A stretch of DNA of 64,000 nt from Pyrinomonadaceae bacterium (GTDB taxonomy: Bacteria; Acidobacteriota; Blastocatellia; Pyrinomonadales; Pyrinomonadaceae): NCBI GenBank assembly GCA_028284415.1, contig JANQRU010000004.1:1-64000 (forward strand), read 5' to 3'. This document shows, piece after piece, positions 25,680 to 32,835 of this stretch. The position numbers and the translations under genes were made by a program. A model generated the notes under the pieces. That model saw nothing but the letters and a program-made list of their open reading frames with translations. It was not told the origin of the DNA and did not search any database. How positions within the stretch are numbered: position 1 is the stretch's first letter; each line of letters begins with the position of its first letter.

Positions 25680-26519
25680 ATGAGCCTAACAAAAGAAAGC
25701 GTCGTGGTTATAACAGGTGCAGCATCGGGAATCGGTCGTGCGTTAGCTGTTCATCTTGCCCAAGAATCAATTGCAGGAATTGCCATTGCCGATGTCAATG
25801 AAAAAGAATTAAAAGAAACTGAAAAACTCGTCAACGACCAAAACCTAAAACTAACAACTCACATCGTAAATGTCGGTAACGAAGATGAAATGCGTAAGTT
25901 TGCCGAAGATGTCATTAACCAACACGAACGAGCCACACACATTATCAACAACGCAGGTGTAGCACTCGGCGGTTCGGTAGCAGAAGTTTCCATCGAAGAC
26001 ATACGCTGGTTGATGGACGTAAACTTCTGGGGCGTAGTTTACGGCTCAAAATTCTTTTTGCCCCATCTCGAAAAAGAAAAATCCGCCCACATCGTCAATA
26101 TCTCAAGCCTTTTCGGCTTCATCGCACCGCCCGGACAAGCGACCTATTGTGCCAGCAAATTTGCCGTCCGCGGCTTCACTGAATCCCTACGCCACGAACT
26201 AGAAGGCACAAAAATCTCAGTCTCCGTAGTCCACCCAGGCGGAGTCAGTACAAACATCGCCAACACCGCCCGCATCGGCAAAAACGTTCTGCTCTCAAAA
26301 GAACAAATTGCCCAAAGACGTGCCCTTGAAAACGAAAACCTCGCCCGCACCTCGCCCGCCCAAGCCGCCGAAATAATCCTCAAAGGCATAAAAACCAAAA
26401 ACCCACGCATAATAGTCGGCTTCGATTCCCGCTTATTAAGTTTCATCAACAGAAACTTCCCGAAACGCTATTTTTCTATCATTGATTTTATTAGTGGCGG
26501 AAGACTTAGAAGTGATTAG
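25680..26519 (+). CDS. short-chain dehydrogenase/reductase
   Basis: About 279 residues from ATG 25680 (MSLTKESV). An upstream ATG at 25644 lies inside the palindromic repeat and is rejected. The cofactor motif TGAASGIGRA (TGxxxGxG), NNAGV, catalytic Ser in NISSLFGF and YCASKFA (YxxxK) are all visible, so an active NAD(P)-dependent oxidoreductase is expected. The subtype resembles acetoin/3-oxoacyl-like SDRs; the substrate is unknown. Possibly functionally linked with the monooxygenase upstream. Confidence 0.9.
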   Translation: MSLTKESVVVITGAASGIGRALAVHLAQESIAGIAIADVNEKELKETEKLVNDQNLKLTTHIVNVGNEDEMRKFAEDVINQHERATHIINNAGVALGGSVAEVSIEDIRWLMDVNFWGVVYGSKFFLPHLEKEKSAHIVNISSLFGFIAPPGQATYCASKFAVRGFTESLRHELEGTKISVSVVHPGGVSTNIANTARIGKNVLLSKEQIAQRRALENENLARTSPAQAAEIILKGIKTKNPRIIVGFDSRLLSFINRNFPKRYFSIIDFISGGRLRSD

Positions 26520-26546
26520 TTCTATTTACAATAGTTAAAGCCTTCC

Positions 26547-26764
26547 TGTCGCTGAAAGCGACAAATATAATAGCGTAGGGTTGAGTGAAGTATGAACGAA
26601 ACCCTACGTTATATAAAAATTAAAATCCGACGCTGAAAGTGTCGAACAATCTGCGTTTATTGTTGCTCACTTACAGCGAGCAAATCCCTTAACTTCAAAG
26701 ACGTAGGGTTTCGGCAGAAAACGCCTTCACCCTACGCTATTATGTTAGTCGCCTTTGGCGACAA
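26547..26764. repeat. 218-bp nested inverted-repeat element with four REP-like hairpins
   Basis: Outer hairpins TGTCGCTGAAAGCGACA (26547-26563) and GTCGCCTTTGGCGAC (from 26748), inner hairpins CGACGCTGAAAGTGTCG (26628-26644) and GCTCACTTACAGCGAGC (26665-26681), with four copies of a GTAGGGTT motif in alternating orientation between them. The whole is roughly symmetrical. No ORF. Confidence 0.7.
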
Positions 26765-26770
26765 AATTGT

Positions 26771-28000
26771 CTAATTCTCTAAATCTGGATATTCTCTAGT
26801 AAATTTATCTCCTGAAAACTTTGTCTTTCTTGGACTAGCGAAATAACCTAGTTCTTTTTGTATCAAATCCATTTTCTGTTGCCACTCCTCATTCCATTCA
26901 TCTATTTCTAGAAAACAAAGCGATGTAGCACTTCCTTTCTCGAGTTCTGAAAACTCTGTCATTATGCCAATTATTTTCGTCTTATCAGTATTTAATCCTT
27001 TGGCGACAATACATCTCATTTGAAGTTCATCAAAACTCATCTGTCTATTTCCATCGTATTTTGATGCTTGGAATACATATAACACCTCATTTTTGCAACT
27101 TGAATTAGGACTTATCCTTGCTTTTATATTTTGATTTTCAAAATTTTGTAAAAAATCTACTAAACTCATAGATATTCGCCTTCGTGCAAATCTATCTTCT
27201 CTAGCCATTACCCTTAACGCTTTTTCTAAATCTGTGAGTTCATTGGTAAAAGAGTCCCCTGTTATAAAATTAGAACTTAAATAAGTTTGGTAAATTTCCT
27301 CTATAACTTGATCCCAAATGTAACTAATTTTATCTGCTTCTTTTTTATCCAAAACAGTTGAATCATTTATATAATTGTTCCAAAGGTTTCCATCTAAAAC
27401 AATCATAGAAGGCTCATCAGGAAAAGTTCGGTTATTTGATAAATAAAATGCCAGTAAATCTTCTTCTCCGCCATTAACAATGGTAGGAATACCTTTATTT
27501 AAGAATTCTTCTTTATCTGTCAAATATTTGATGAAGTCAGATATTGTATCTAGTTCACCAAGAATAGTTCCTAAAGAAATTTCGTCTAGAACATGAACAA
27601 ATCCTTTACCAAAATCCGCTGAACTCATCGGAACTTTGCCTTTACTACCTAATGAAACTGAAACTCTGTGAACCTGCCGATCAGATTTTGTTGGAAAAGA
27701 AATATTGTTTTCTCCATCTTTGGTAAGAATGCTGGTATTTGAATTTATCCACCTTTCGGCTCCATAAATCTGTTTACAAGATTTTTCAATAGCATTCTTT
27801 CTCCATCTATTTACACCTATTTCATCTCCTGTATCTTTATACTCAATTTCTTTAACCGAAATAATAATAATGTCAGGCTCACAAACTACGAGAATGTCAC
27901 AGAGTTCTTTATTTTTCTTACCTTTAGGATTTGGAAAACTCCATAAGGATAAAAAGGATTTTTTACACAATTTATAAGTTAGCTCTTCTGATGGGGTCAT
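26771..28000 (-). CDS. unknown protein with possible PD-(D/E)XK nuclease-like N-terminus
   Basis: 409 residues, no signal peptide or membrane helix. I do not recognise the family. The N-terminal ~60 residues have a spacing like a restriction-endonuclease fold: an early Glu (PSEELTYKLC), then ELCDILVVCEPDIIIISVKE, where D...(I/V)KE could be the catalytic Asp and Lys-Glu pair. The remainder (FVHVLDEISLGTILGELDTI, ARRRISMSLVDFLQNF) is unassigned. It is wedged between a REP-like element and glcD, 12 nt from the latter's stop, and looks like an accessory insertion. A role in DNA defence is only a guess. Confidence 0.5.
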   Translation of the reverse strand: MTPSEELTYKLCKKSFLSLWSFPNPKGKKNKELCDILVVCEPDIIIISVKEIEYKDTGDEIGVNRWRKNAIEKSCKQIYGAERWINSNTSILTKDGENNISFPTKSDRQVHRVSVSLGSKGKVPMSSADFGKGFVHVLDEISLGTILGELDTISDFIKYLTDKEEFLNKGIPTIVNGGEEDLLAFYLSNNRTFPDEPSMIVLDGNLWNNYINDSTVLDKKEADKISYIWDQVIEEIYQTYLSSNFITGDSFTNELTDLEKALRVMAREDRFARRRISMSLVDFLQNFENQNIKARISPNSSCKNEVLYVFQASKYDGNRQMSFDELQMRCIVAKGLNTDKTKIIGIMTEFSELEKGSATSLCFLEIDEWNEEWQQKMDLIQKELGYFASPRKTKFSGDKFTREYPDLEN

Positions 28001-28012
28001 AAATAATTCTAT

Positions 28013-29437
28013 CTAAACAAACATTTTCCCTGGATTCAAAATGCCGTTTGGGTCGAAGACTTTTTTGATGGACTTCATTATTTCGAGAGTTGAGCGATCT
28101 ATGGCGATGTCTAGGTATTGGGATTTGACGTAACCGATTCCGTGTTCGCCTGAGATTGTTCCGCCCAGTTTTACTGATAGTTCGAAGGTTTCTTTGACGG
28201 CTTTGCGGGCGTTGTTTAGGGATTCGGGATCGTGGCGATCGCACATGAAGTTGACGTGGATGTTGCCGTCGCCGGCGTGTCCGAAGTTGGCGACGAATGT
28301 TGAGTGCTTTTTGCCGATCTCTTCGACGCGGCGGATGAGTTCGGGGACTTTTGAGCGTGGGACGACGACGTCTTCGTTGATTTTTAGGTTGTTGTATTTC
28401 ATCAAAGATGGCGAGATTGCACGGCGTGCGTCCCAGAGTTTGTTTTCGTCTTCTTTGCTTCGGGAACGCAAAATATCGAAACCGCCGTTGTCTTGCAGAA
28501 TCTTTTCGATGAGTTTTGATTCACATTCGACCTGCGATTTTTCGCCGTCAACTGAAACGAGCAGAAGTGCTTCGGTTTCAGGTGAAAATCCGAAGGCATA
28601 GTTTTTTTCAATCGCACCGATCGAGTTGCGGTCAATGACTTCCATCGCCATTGGAAGCAAGCCTTCGGGTGTGAATTTTGTCAGGACTTCGCAAGCCTCT
28701 TCCATTGATTTGAAAGACGCACGAACAGTCGCCGTCGCTTCGGGCATTGGAAGCAATTTCAAAGTCGCTTCGGTGATAATCCCGAGCATACCTTCCGAAC
28801 CGCACATCAATCCTGTCAGATCAAAACCGACGACATTTTTAACGGTCTTCCCGCCCGTGCGGATAATCTCGCCCGTTGCCGTGACGACTTCCAACCCCAA
28901 AACAGACATCTTCGTATTCCCATATTTCGGAGTCCGCATCCCGCCCGCATTTTCGGCAATGTTGCCACCAATAAACGAATCTTTATAACTCGCCGGATCA
29001 GGCGGAAAAATCAATCCAAACTTTTCAACTTCCTGTTGCAATTCAAAGGTCGTAATCCCAGGCTGACAGATCGCATAAAGATTTTCCTCTGAAATCTCAA
29101 TGATTTTATTCATCCTATCCGTGCCGATAACAATTCCGCCATCAACAGGCACAGCACCGCCCGTGTAACCAACGCCACCACCACGTGCCGTAACGGGAAA
29201 AATCTCTTCATTGGCAAGTTTCAAAATCTCGGAAACTTCTTCCGCCGTTTCAGGAAACAAAACCGCTTCCGGCGGAAACTTTTCCTTCACAGCATCTGCA
29301 CCATAAGGCTCAACCTTTTCGGGTTCAATTAAGATATTTTCGCCACCGACAATTTTAGATAATTTCTCTAAAACTTCGGGCTTGGAAGCGTTCGTCGTCG
29401 CACGACCTTTTGACTCAAAATGAATTGATTTGAACAT
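28013..29437 (-). CDS. glcD: glycolate/D-lactate oxidase FAD subunit (GlcD-like)
   Basis: 474 residues of the FAD-linked oxidase (VAO) family. The FAD-binding part shows PVTARGGGVGYTGGAVP (~95-111) and SFIGGNIAENAGGMRTPKYG (~150-170); the C-terminal cap has FGHAGDGNIHVNFMC (~400) and SGEHGIGYVKSQYL (~440), which are metal/substrate-binding signatures in GlcD-like enzymes. It oxidises a 2-hydroxyacid such as glycolate or D-lactate. No glcE/glcF partner is in the window. An N-terminal remnant of a second copy lies at 31386-31512. Confidence 0.92.
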   Translation of the reverse strand: MFKSIHFESKGRATTNASKPEVLEKLSKIVGGENILIEPEKVEPYGADAVKEKFPPEAVLFPETAEEVSEILKLANEEIFPVTARGGGVGYTGGAVPVDGGIVIGTDRMNKIIEISEENLYAICQPGITTFELQQEVEKFGLIFPPDPASYKDSFIGGNIAENAGGMRTPKYGNTKMSVLGLEVVTATGEIIRTGGKTVKNVVGFDLTGLMCGSEGMLGIITEATLKLLPMPEATATVRASFKSMEEACEVLTKFTPEGLLPMAMEVIDRNSIGAIEKNYAFGFSPETEALLLVSVDGEKSQVECESKLIEKILQDNGGFDILRSRSKEDENKLWDARRAISPSLMKYNNLKINEDVVVPRSKVPELIRRVEEIGKKHSTFVANFGHAGDGNIHVNFMCDRHDPESLNNARKAVKETFELSVKLGGTISGEHGIGYVKSQYLDIAIDRSTLEIMKSIKKVFDPNGILNPGKMFV

Positions 29438-29491
29438 GTGGATATTTCATCACAGAGACACAGAGAACACAAAGAGAGAGTTTCCCTAAAC

Positions 29492-29526
29492 AAAAAAAAC
29501 TGCCGAAATCCATCAGCAGTTTTTTT
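29492..29526 (-). terminator. intrinsic terminator after the lipocalin-like gene
   Basis: ACTGC (29499-29503) and GCAGT (29516-29520) flanked by A8 and T7, giving an extended stem. It lies just past the stop of the gene at 29548 in its direction of transcription. Confidence 0.65.
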
Positions 29527-29547
29527 ACAGAATTTATATTCGAAAGA

Positions 29548-30129
29548 TTATTTCTTTGTATCTTTAATTCTTTTCATTTTAATCTCTTCCATCCAATTTT
29601 CTTTTCCGTTTTGATACCAAGTCCATTGTGATGTGAAATTACTTTCGTCGGTAAATTTTAAGATTAATTTATCCATGTGTCCTTTATTGCGTGACAGGAT
29701 GTTGGTTGCGTCTTTGAATGTGAAGGTGATTGTATTTCCGTCTTCGCTGAAAGATGTGGCGACGAGGCGAGGTTGATTTTTGGCGACGCAGTAATGTGTA
29801 AGCATTAATTTATCGCCATCCATATGATACATCGTCATCATCGTTTCATTTGGATGTGCGTCGAATGAATTTGAGACGACTACAGAACCTGCGGCGATTA
29901 CTCTGTAACTAACTTCTTCTTCCCAGCCTTTCGTACTTTTTCCCTTCCATTTTCCTTCGAGTTTTTTTAATCTCTCAAAAGTTTTCATTGCCATTTTTGC
30001 ATTATGGTTTGAAACATTTTTGGAATTGTTTTTTGTTAAACTTTTATGATGCTCGTGTTGAGCCTGCACATTTGTAAACATTATGCCGAAGCAAAAAATC
30101 AAAAATAAAAGTGTTTTTAAGTTACGCAT
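29548..30129 (-). CDS. exported lipocalin-like protein of unknown function
   Basis: About 193 residues from ATG 30129, chosen because AAGGAG lies 10 nt upstream; the open frame's earlier ATG at 30153 precedes that site. A signal peptide (TLLFLIFCFGIMFTNVQAQ) is followed by a His/Asn-rich segment (HEHHKSLTKNNSKN) and a beta-rich domain (LKKLEGKWKGKSTKGWEEEV, TSQWTWYQNGKENWMEEI) reminiscent of DUF1579-like lipocalin folds. It follows the ECF sigma and anti-sigma genes (31-nt gap) and may be their target. Periplasmic; ligand unknown. Confidence 0.7.
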   Translation of the reverse strand: MRNLKTLLFLIFCFGIMFTNVQAQHEHHKSLTKNNSKNVSNHNAKMAMKTFERLKKLEGKWKGKSTKGWEEEVSYRVIAAGSVVVSNSFDAHPNETMMTMYHMDGDKLMLTHYCVAKNQPRLVATSFSEDGNTITFTFKDATNILSRNKGHMDKLILKFTDESNFTSQWTWYQNGKENWMEEIKMKRIKDTKK

Positions 30130-30160
30130 TTTTCTTTTTCTCCTTATTTGCATTTAGAAT

Positions 30161-30766
30161 TTATTGCCCTTTGTCTATTTCCCGAACTTCGACTCTGCCG
30201 CCATATTTTAAGTGCGGAGAATCTTTTGCGACAGACTTTGCCTTTTCATAATTTTCAGCTTTGATGACGAAAAAACCGACAACTGCATCATCGTTAGCAC
30301 TCAAACTTGTCTCCGCATTTTTATCTAAAATTTCTGTTTTTGACTTGAGTTTTTCGGCACTTATGAGCGTTCCTTTTTCACTTAATTCATTTGCCCAAGA
30401 CGTGTATTCTTTTACTCTTCTTGTAATTTCGTCGTTTGATAATTTTGTTGCCTGCGGAGAAGAATCAGAACGCAAGAGCAAAATATATTGAGGATTTTTG
30501 TTCTCCGCCAAAGTATTTGTATCAGTGTTTAACCAAAAACCAATCGCAATGCCAAACGCCAAAATCAGAAAAGCAGTTGCAAATGCTGTCGCTAACTTGA
30601 AAAAGCTCCAAGTACCTTGTTGTTCATTTGTGTGTATAAGATTTTCTTTTTTTAAATTCTTCATAATAGCTTCCTCCAGAAAATTCGGCGGACTTTTCTC
30701 CCGTGGCAAATTCGCAAATTGACTTTTTTCTTGTTCGCTCAAAAAATCTTCAAATTCTTCTTTCAT
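30161..30766 (-). CDS. membrane anti-sigma-like factor fused to a periplasmic YCII (DGPF) domain
   Basis: 201 residues. A short cytoplasmic N-terminal part (FLSEQEKSQFANLPREKSPP) lacks a classical zinc-finger Cys/His set. One transmembrane helix (FATAFLILAFGIAIGFWL, ~60-77) leads to a C-terminal YCII-related domain (YILLLRSDSS; YTSWANELSEKGTLISAEKL; VGFFVIKAENYEKAKSVA; GGRVEVREI). The ATG overlaps the sigma gene stop by four bases (ATGA), the usual sigma/anti-sigma coupling. A YCII domain on an anti-sigma factor is unusual; it might sense a ligand. Anti-sigma role is inferred from position and topology. Confidence 0.7.
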   Translation of the reverse strand: MKEEFEDFLSEQEKSQFANLPREKSPPNFLEEAIMKNLKKENLIHTNEQQGTWSFFKLATAFATAFLILAFGIAIGFWLNTDTNTLAENKNPQYILLLRSDSSPQATKLSNDEITRRVKEYTSWANELSEKGTLISAEKLKSKTEILDKNAETSLSANDDAVVGFFVIKAENYEKAKSVAKDSPHLKYGGRVEVREIDKGQ

Positions 30767-31293
30767 CTTTCTATCTCTTGCCCTTTTGATAATGAATTTC
30801 TGACTGATTTACGTGCATGATAGAGTTGGCTTTTAGAAGTACCTATGCTGATTTCTAAAAAATTACTTGTCTCTTCATGCGTGTATCCTTCTATGTCATG
30901 CAACACCAAAACTTTTCGATAACCTGATGGCAAATTCTGAATTATCTTTTCCAAATCAAAGTCTTTGTTTGTTTGATAACCGTTCCTTGAAAAGACAGAA
31001 TCTACCAGTTCTGTTTCATTTTTCTTTCTATCTTTTTTATAAATTTCACGAACACAATTAATCAAAATTCCCGATAGCCAAGTCCTTAATTTTGAGTTCC
31101 AATTAAAGTCTGCAAACTTACGACACGCCCGAATCCATGTTTCTTGGAGTGCATCTTGTGCATCGCTTTCCGCTCCGCCATTTAAGCGTAAAGCAAGTAG
31201 ATAAAGTGCCGATGTATGCCGACGATAAATTTGTTTAAAGGTATTCTCATCTCTTGTTTCCAAGAAATGTTCAACCAATTCTCTATCCGTCAT
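30763..31293 (-). CDS. ECF RNA polymerase sigma factor
   Basis: 176 residues: region 2 with YLLALRLNGGAESDAQDALQ and ETWIRACRKF, and region 4 with SGYRKVLVLHDIEGYTHEET and the HTH EISIGTSKSQLYHARKSV. Length is normal for a minimal ECF factor. It overlaps the downstream membrane anti-sigma gene by four bases, so its activity is probably held by that protein. No autoregulatory promoter was recognised upstream. Confidence 0.92.
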   Translation of the reverse strand: MTDRELVEHFLETRDENTFKQIYRRHTSALYLLALRLNGGAESDAQDALQETWIRACRKFADFNWNSKLRTWLSGILINCVREIYKKDRKKNETELVDSVFSRNGYQTNKDFDLEKIIQNLPSGYRKVLVLHDIEGYTHEETSNFLEISIGTSKSQLYHARKSVRNSLSKGQEIER

Positions 31294-31385
31294 TAAATAA
31301 AGTTTTGATTTATAAATCAGTATTTCGCTTATGAGTGGTGATTAATTGGCGGATGGTTGTATTGAGGCAAAATTAATCTTAAAAG

Positions 31386-31512
31386 CTTCACTGCACCGAT
31401 ATCATTCGACTCAACCTTTTTCGATGCAATTAAGATATTTTCATCGCCGACAGTTTTAGACAATTTTTCTAAGACTTAGGGCTTAGAAGCATTCATTGTT
31501 GCACGACCTTAA
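31386..31512 (-). pseudogene. remnant of the N-terminus of a second glcD-like gene
   Basis: This stretch aligns base by base with glcD positions about 29285-29405. Translated on the minus strand it gives ATMNASKP, a TAA stop, then VLEKLSKTVGDENILI, against ATTNASKPEVLEKLSKIVGG in the intact gene. Only about 40 codons remain and no downstream part was found. It is a decayed duplicate or the trace of a rearrangement. Confidence 0.8.
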
Positions 31513-31574
31513 TATGAAGAGAACAAAGAAAAGTGCTCAGCTTACTATTTCATTACTTTGTGAGACATTTATAT

Positions 31575-32039
31575 TTACTTTAATAATATTCTGCTTTTGA
31601 AATTTTTAATAAAAGCTTTGCTTCCGACAAAAACACAAGTGAAAAGTGCAAGCAAGATTGGTAGGTTTATTATTGATTCTTTTCTTGAAACCAATACATC
31701 CCCAAAATTTATTTCTATCGAATGATGAAGATAAACAACGAAGACTTGTATAAAAATAGATAGAATCGAAGACAGAACAATAATAAATGACCATTTTAAC
31801 GCAATTGTTTTTTTACTTTTTTGAAAAAATAATAATCCCAAAAATGTTGCAATCCCAATTCCCAAAAGTAAAGGTCCAAGCCCAAAACCATGCCTAGCTG
31901 TGTAAAAAATAAGTCCTGATTCTTTAATGCTTTTATATCTGAAGTATTCCTGTAATTCTGTCGCAACAACTACAAAACTAGCTGCTAGTAAAGTATAAAT
32001 AATTACTTCCAAAATCAGATATTTCTTTTCTTTTTCCAT
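31575..32039 (-). CDS. small integral membrane protein of unknown function
   Basis: About 154 residues from ATG 32039 (MEKEKKYL); the longer open frame would overlap the gene upstream. Four hydrophobic segments are visible (LEVIIYTLLAASFVVVATE, LGPLLLGIGIATFLGLLFF, WSFIIVLSSILSIFIQVFVV and LPILLALFTCVFVG). I do not recognise a family. It starts 19 nt after the alkyltransferase-like gene. Confidence 0.55.
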   Translation of the reverse strand: MEKEKKYLILEVIIYTLLAASFVVVATELQEYFRYKSIKESGLIFYTARHGFGLGPLLLGIGIATFLGLLFFQKSKKTIALKWSFIIVLSSILSIFIQVFVVYLHHSIEINFGDVLVSRKESIINLPILLALFTCVFVGSKAFIKNFKSRILLK

Positions 32040-32058
32040 TTTTGTTGAAATTTGAAAT

Positions 32059-32430
32059 TTACTCAAACAAACTCGGCTGTTTATTGTCTTCAGGAATTTT
32101 GCTCTCAAAATCTTCAGGATACCAGCGATATTCGTCTAGCTTGCACCGTCCTTTTTCGTTGAATTCGATACCTTCTTCTTCGAGGATTTTTTGTTGGATG
32201 TTGTAGGGGAGTAAGATTTTTCCGGTCGAGCAACCGCCTTGTGAATTGATGACTCTTTGCCAAGGGACGATTTCAGTGTTGGCGGCGTGCATGACATAGC
32301 CGATTGTGCGTGCGGTGTAGCCTTCACCGAGAATTTCAGCGATTTGCCCGTATGTCATAACGCGACCTACGGGGATTTGGCGGACTATTTCGTAAACTCT
32401 TTCGCGGTAGATTTTTTCATCGGTTTTCAT
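32059..32430 (-). CDS. alkyltransferase-like protein (ATL), MGMT family without the active-site Cys
   Basis: About 123 residues from ATG 32430, preceded by GGAGG at 8-nt spacing; the frame's earlier start is not supported. The HTH core (RQIPVGRVMTYGQIAEILG, ARTIGYVMHAA) is MGMT-like, but the PCHR active site is replaced by PWQRVINSQGG, the hallmark of ATL proteins, which bind O6-alkylguanine in DNA and hand it to nucleotide excision repair instead of removing the alkyl group. It follows a nonsense-interrupted small gene. Confidence 0.88.
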   Translation of the reverse strand: MKTDEKIYRERVYEIVRQIPVGRVMTYGQIAEILGEGYTARTIGYVMHAANTEIVPWQRVINSQGGCSTGKILLPYNIQQKILEEEGIEFNEKGRCKLDEYRWYPEDFESKIPEDNKQPSLFE

Positions 32431-32449
32431 AGGAGATACCTCCAATTTC

Positions 32450-32734
32450 TTATTTTGGGGGTTTGTGTTTTTCACCAACTTCAAAACTTCCTAAACGCTT
32501 TTTGAACTTATTTTTTCGTTCCTGCCACCAATTATACCACGATTCTATTGCCTTTTCTCTTTCCTCCTCCGAACTCGCAGGTTGAAAGTCCAGTCAAGTC
32601 CCACTCAAATCTCGCAAAGCCATTTCGGCAAAAAATCTTGTTTGAAGCTTTTCACTTGAAAGAAGTTTGAGTAATTCCTCAACACTTTTCTGGCGAAATT
32701 CGTTTCTTTTTTGCGAAAACTCATTTTTTTGCAT
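32450..32734 (-). pseudogene. small HEAT-like gene interrupted by one in-frame TGA
   Basis: Ninety-five codons read in one frame with a single TGA at codon 47. The first half is MQKNEFSQKRNEFRQKSVEE...FFAEMALRDLSGT and the second LDFQPASSEEEREKAIESWY...WWQERKNKF. Both halves fit a HEAT-like repeat that ends in the W-x2-WW pattern seen in acidobacterial proteins. No frameshift is needed, only the stop. Either a recent nonsense mutation or a base error; it lies directly before the ATL gene. Confidence 0.6.
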
Positions 32735-32783
32735 GGGTTTTAAATGTACATATTTTTTAAGAATTTTATAACATACAAAAAAT

Positions 32784-32817
32784 GCCCGCCAACCTATGAA
32801 TTGGGTTGACGGGTATT
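32784..32817 (-). terminator. intrinsic terminator of the VWA lipoprotein gene
   Basis: GCCCGCCAACC and GGTTGACGGGT arms around an 8-nt loop, followed on the minus strand by a T-run. It begins 19 nt after the VWA gene stop. Confidence 0.8.
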
Positions 32818-32835
32818 GCTTTATAAATGAATTCC

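Noticed and set aside
32059..32430. Functional O6-methylguanine-DNA methyltransferase
   Set aside because: The active-site PCHR is PWQR, so it lacks the acceptor cysteine and is an ATL protein instead.
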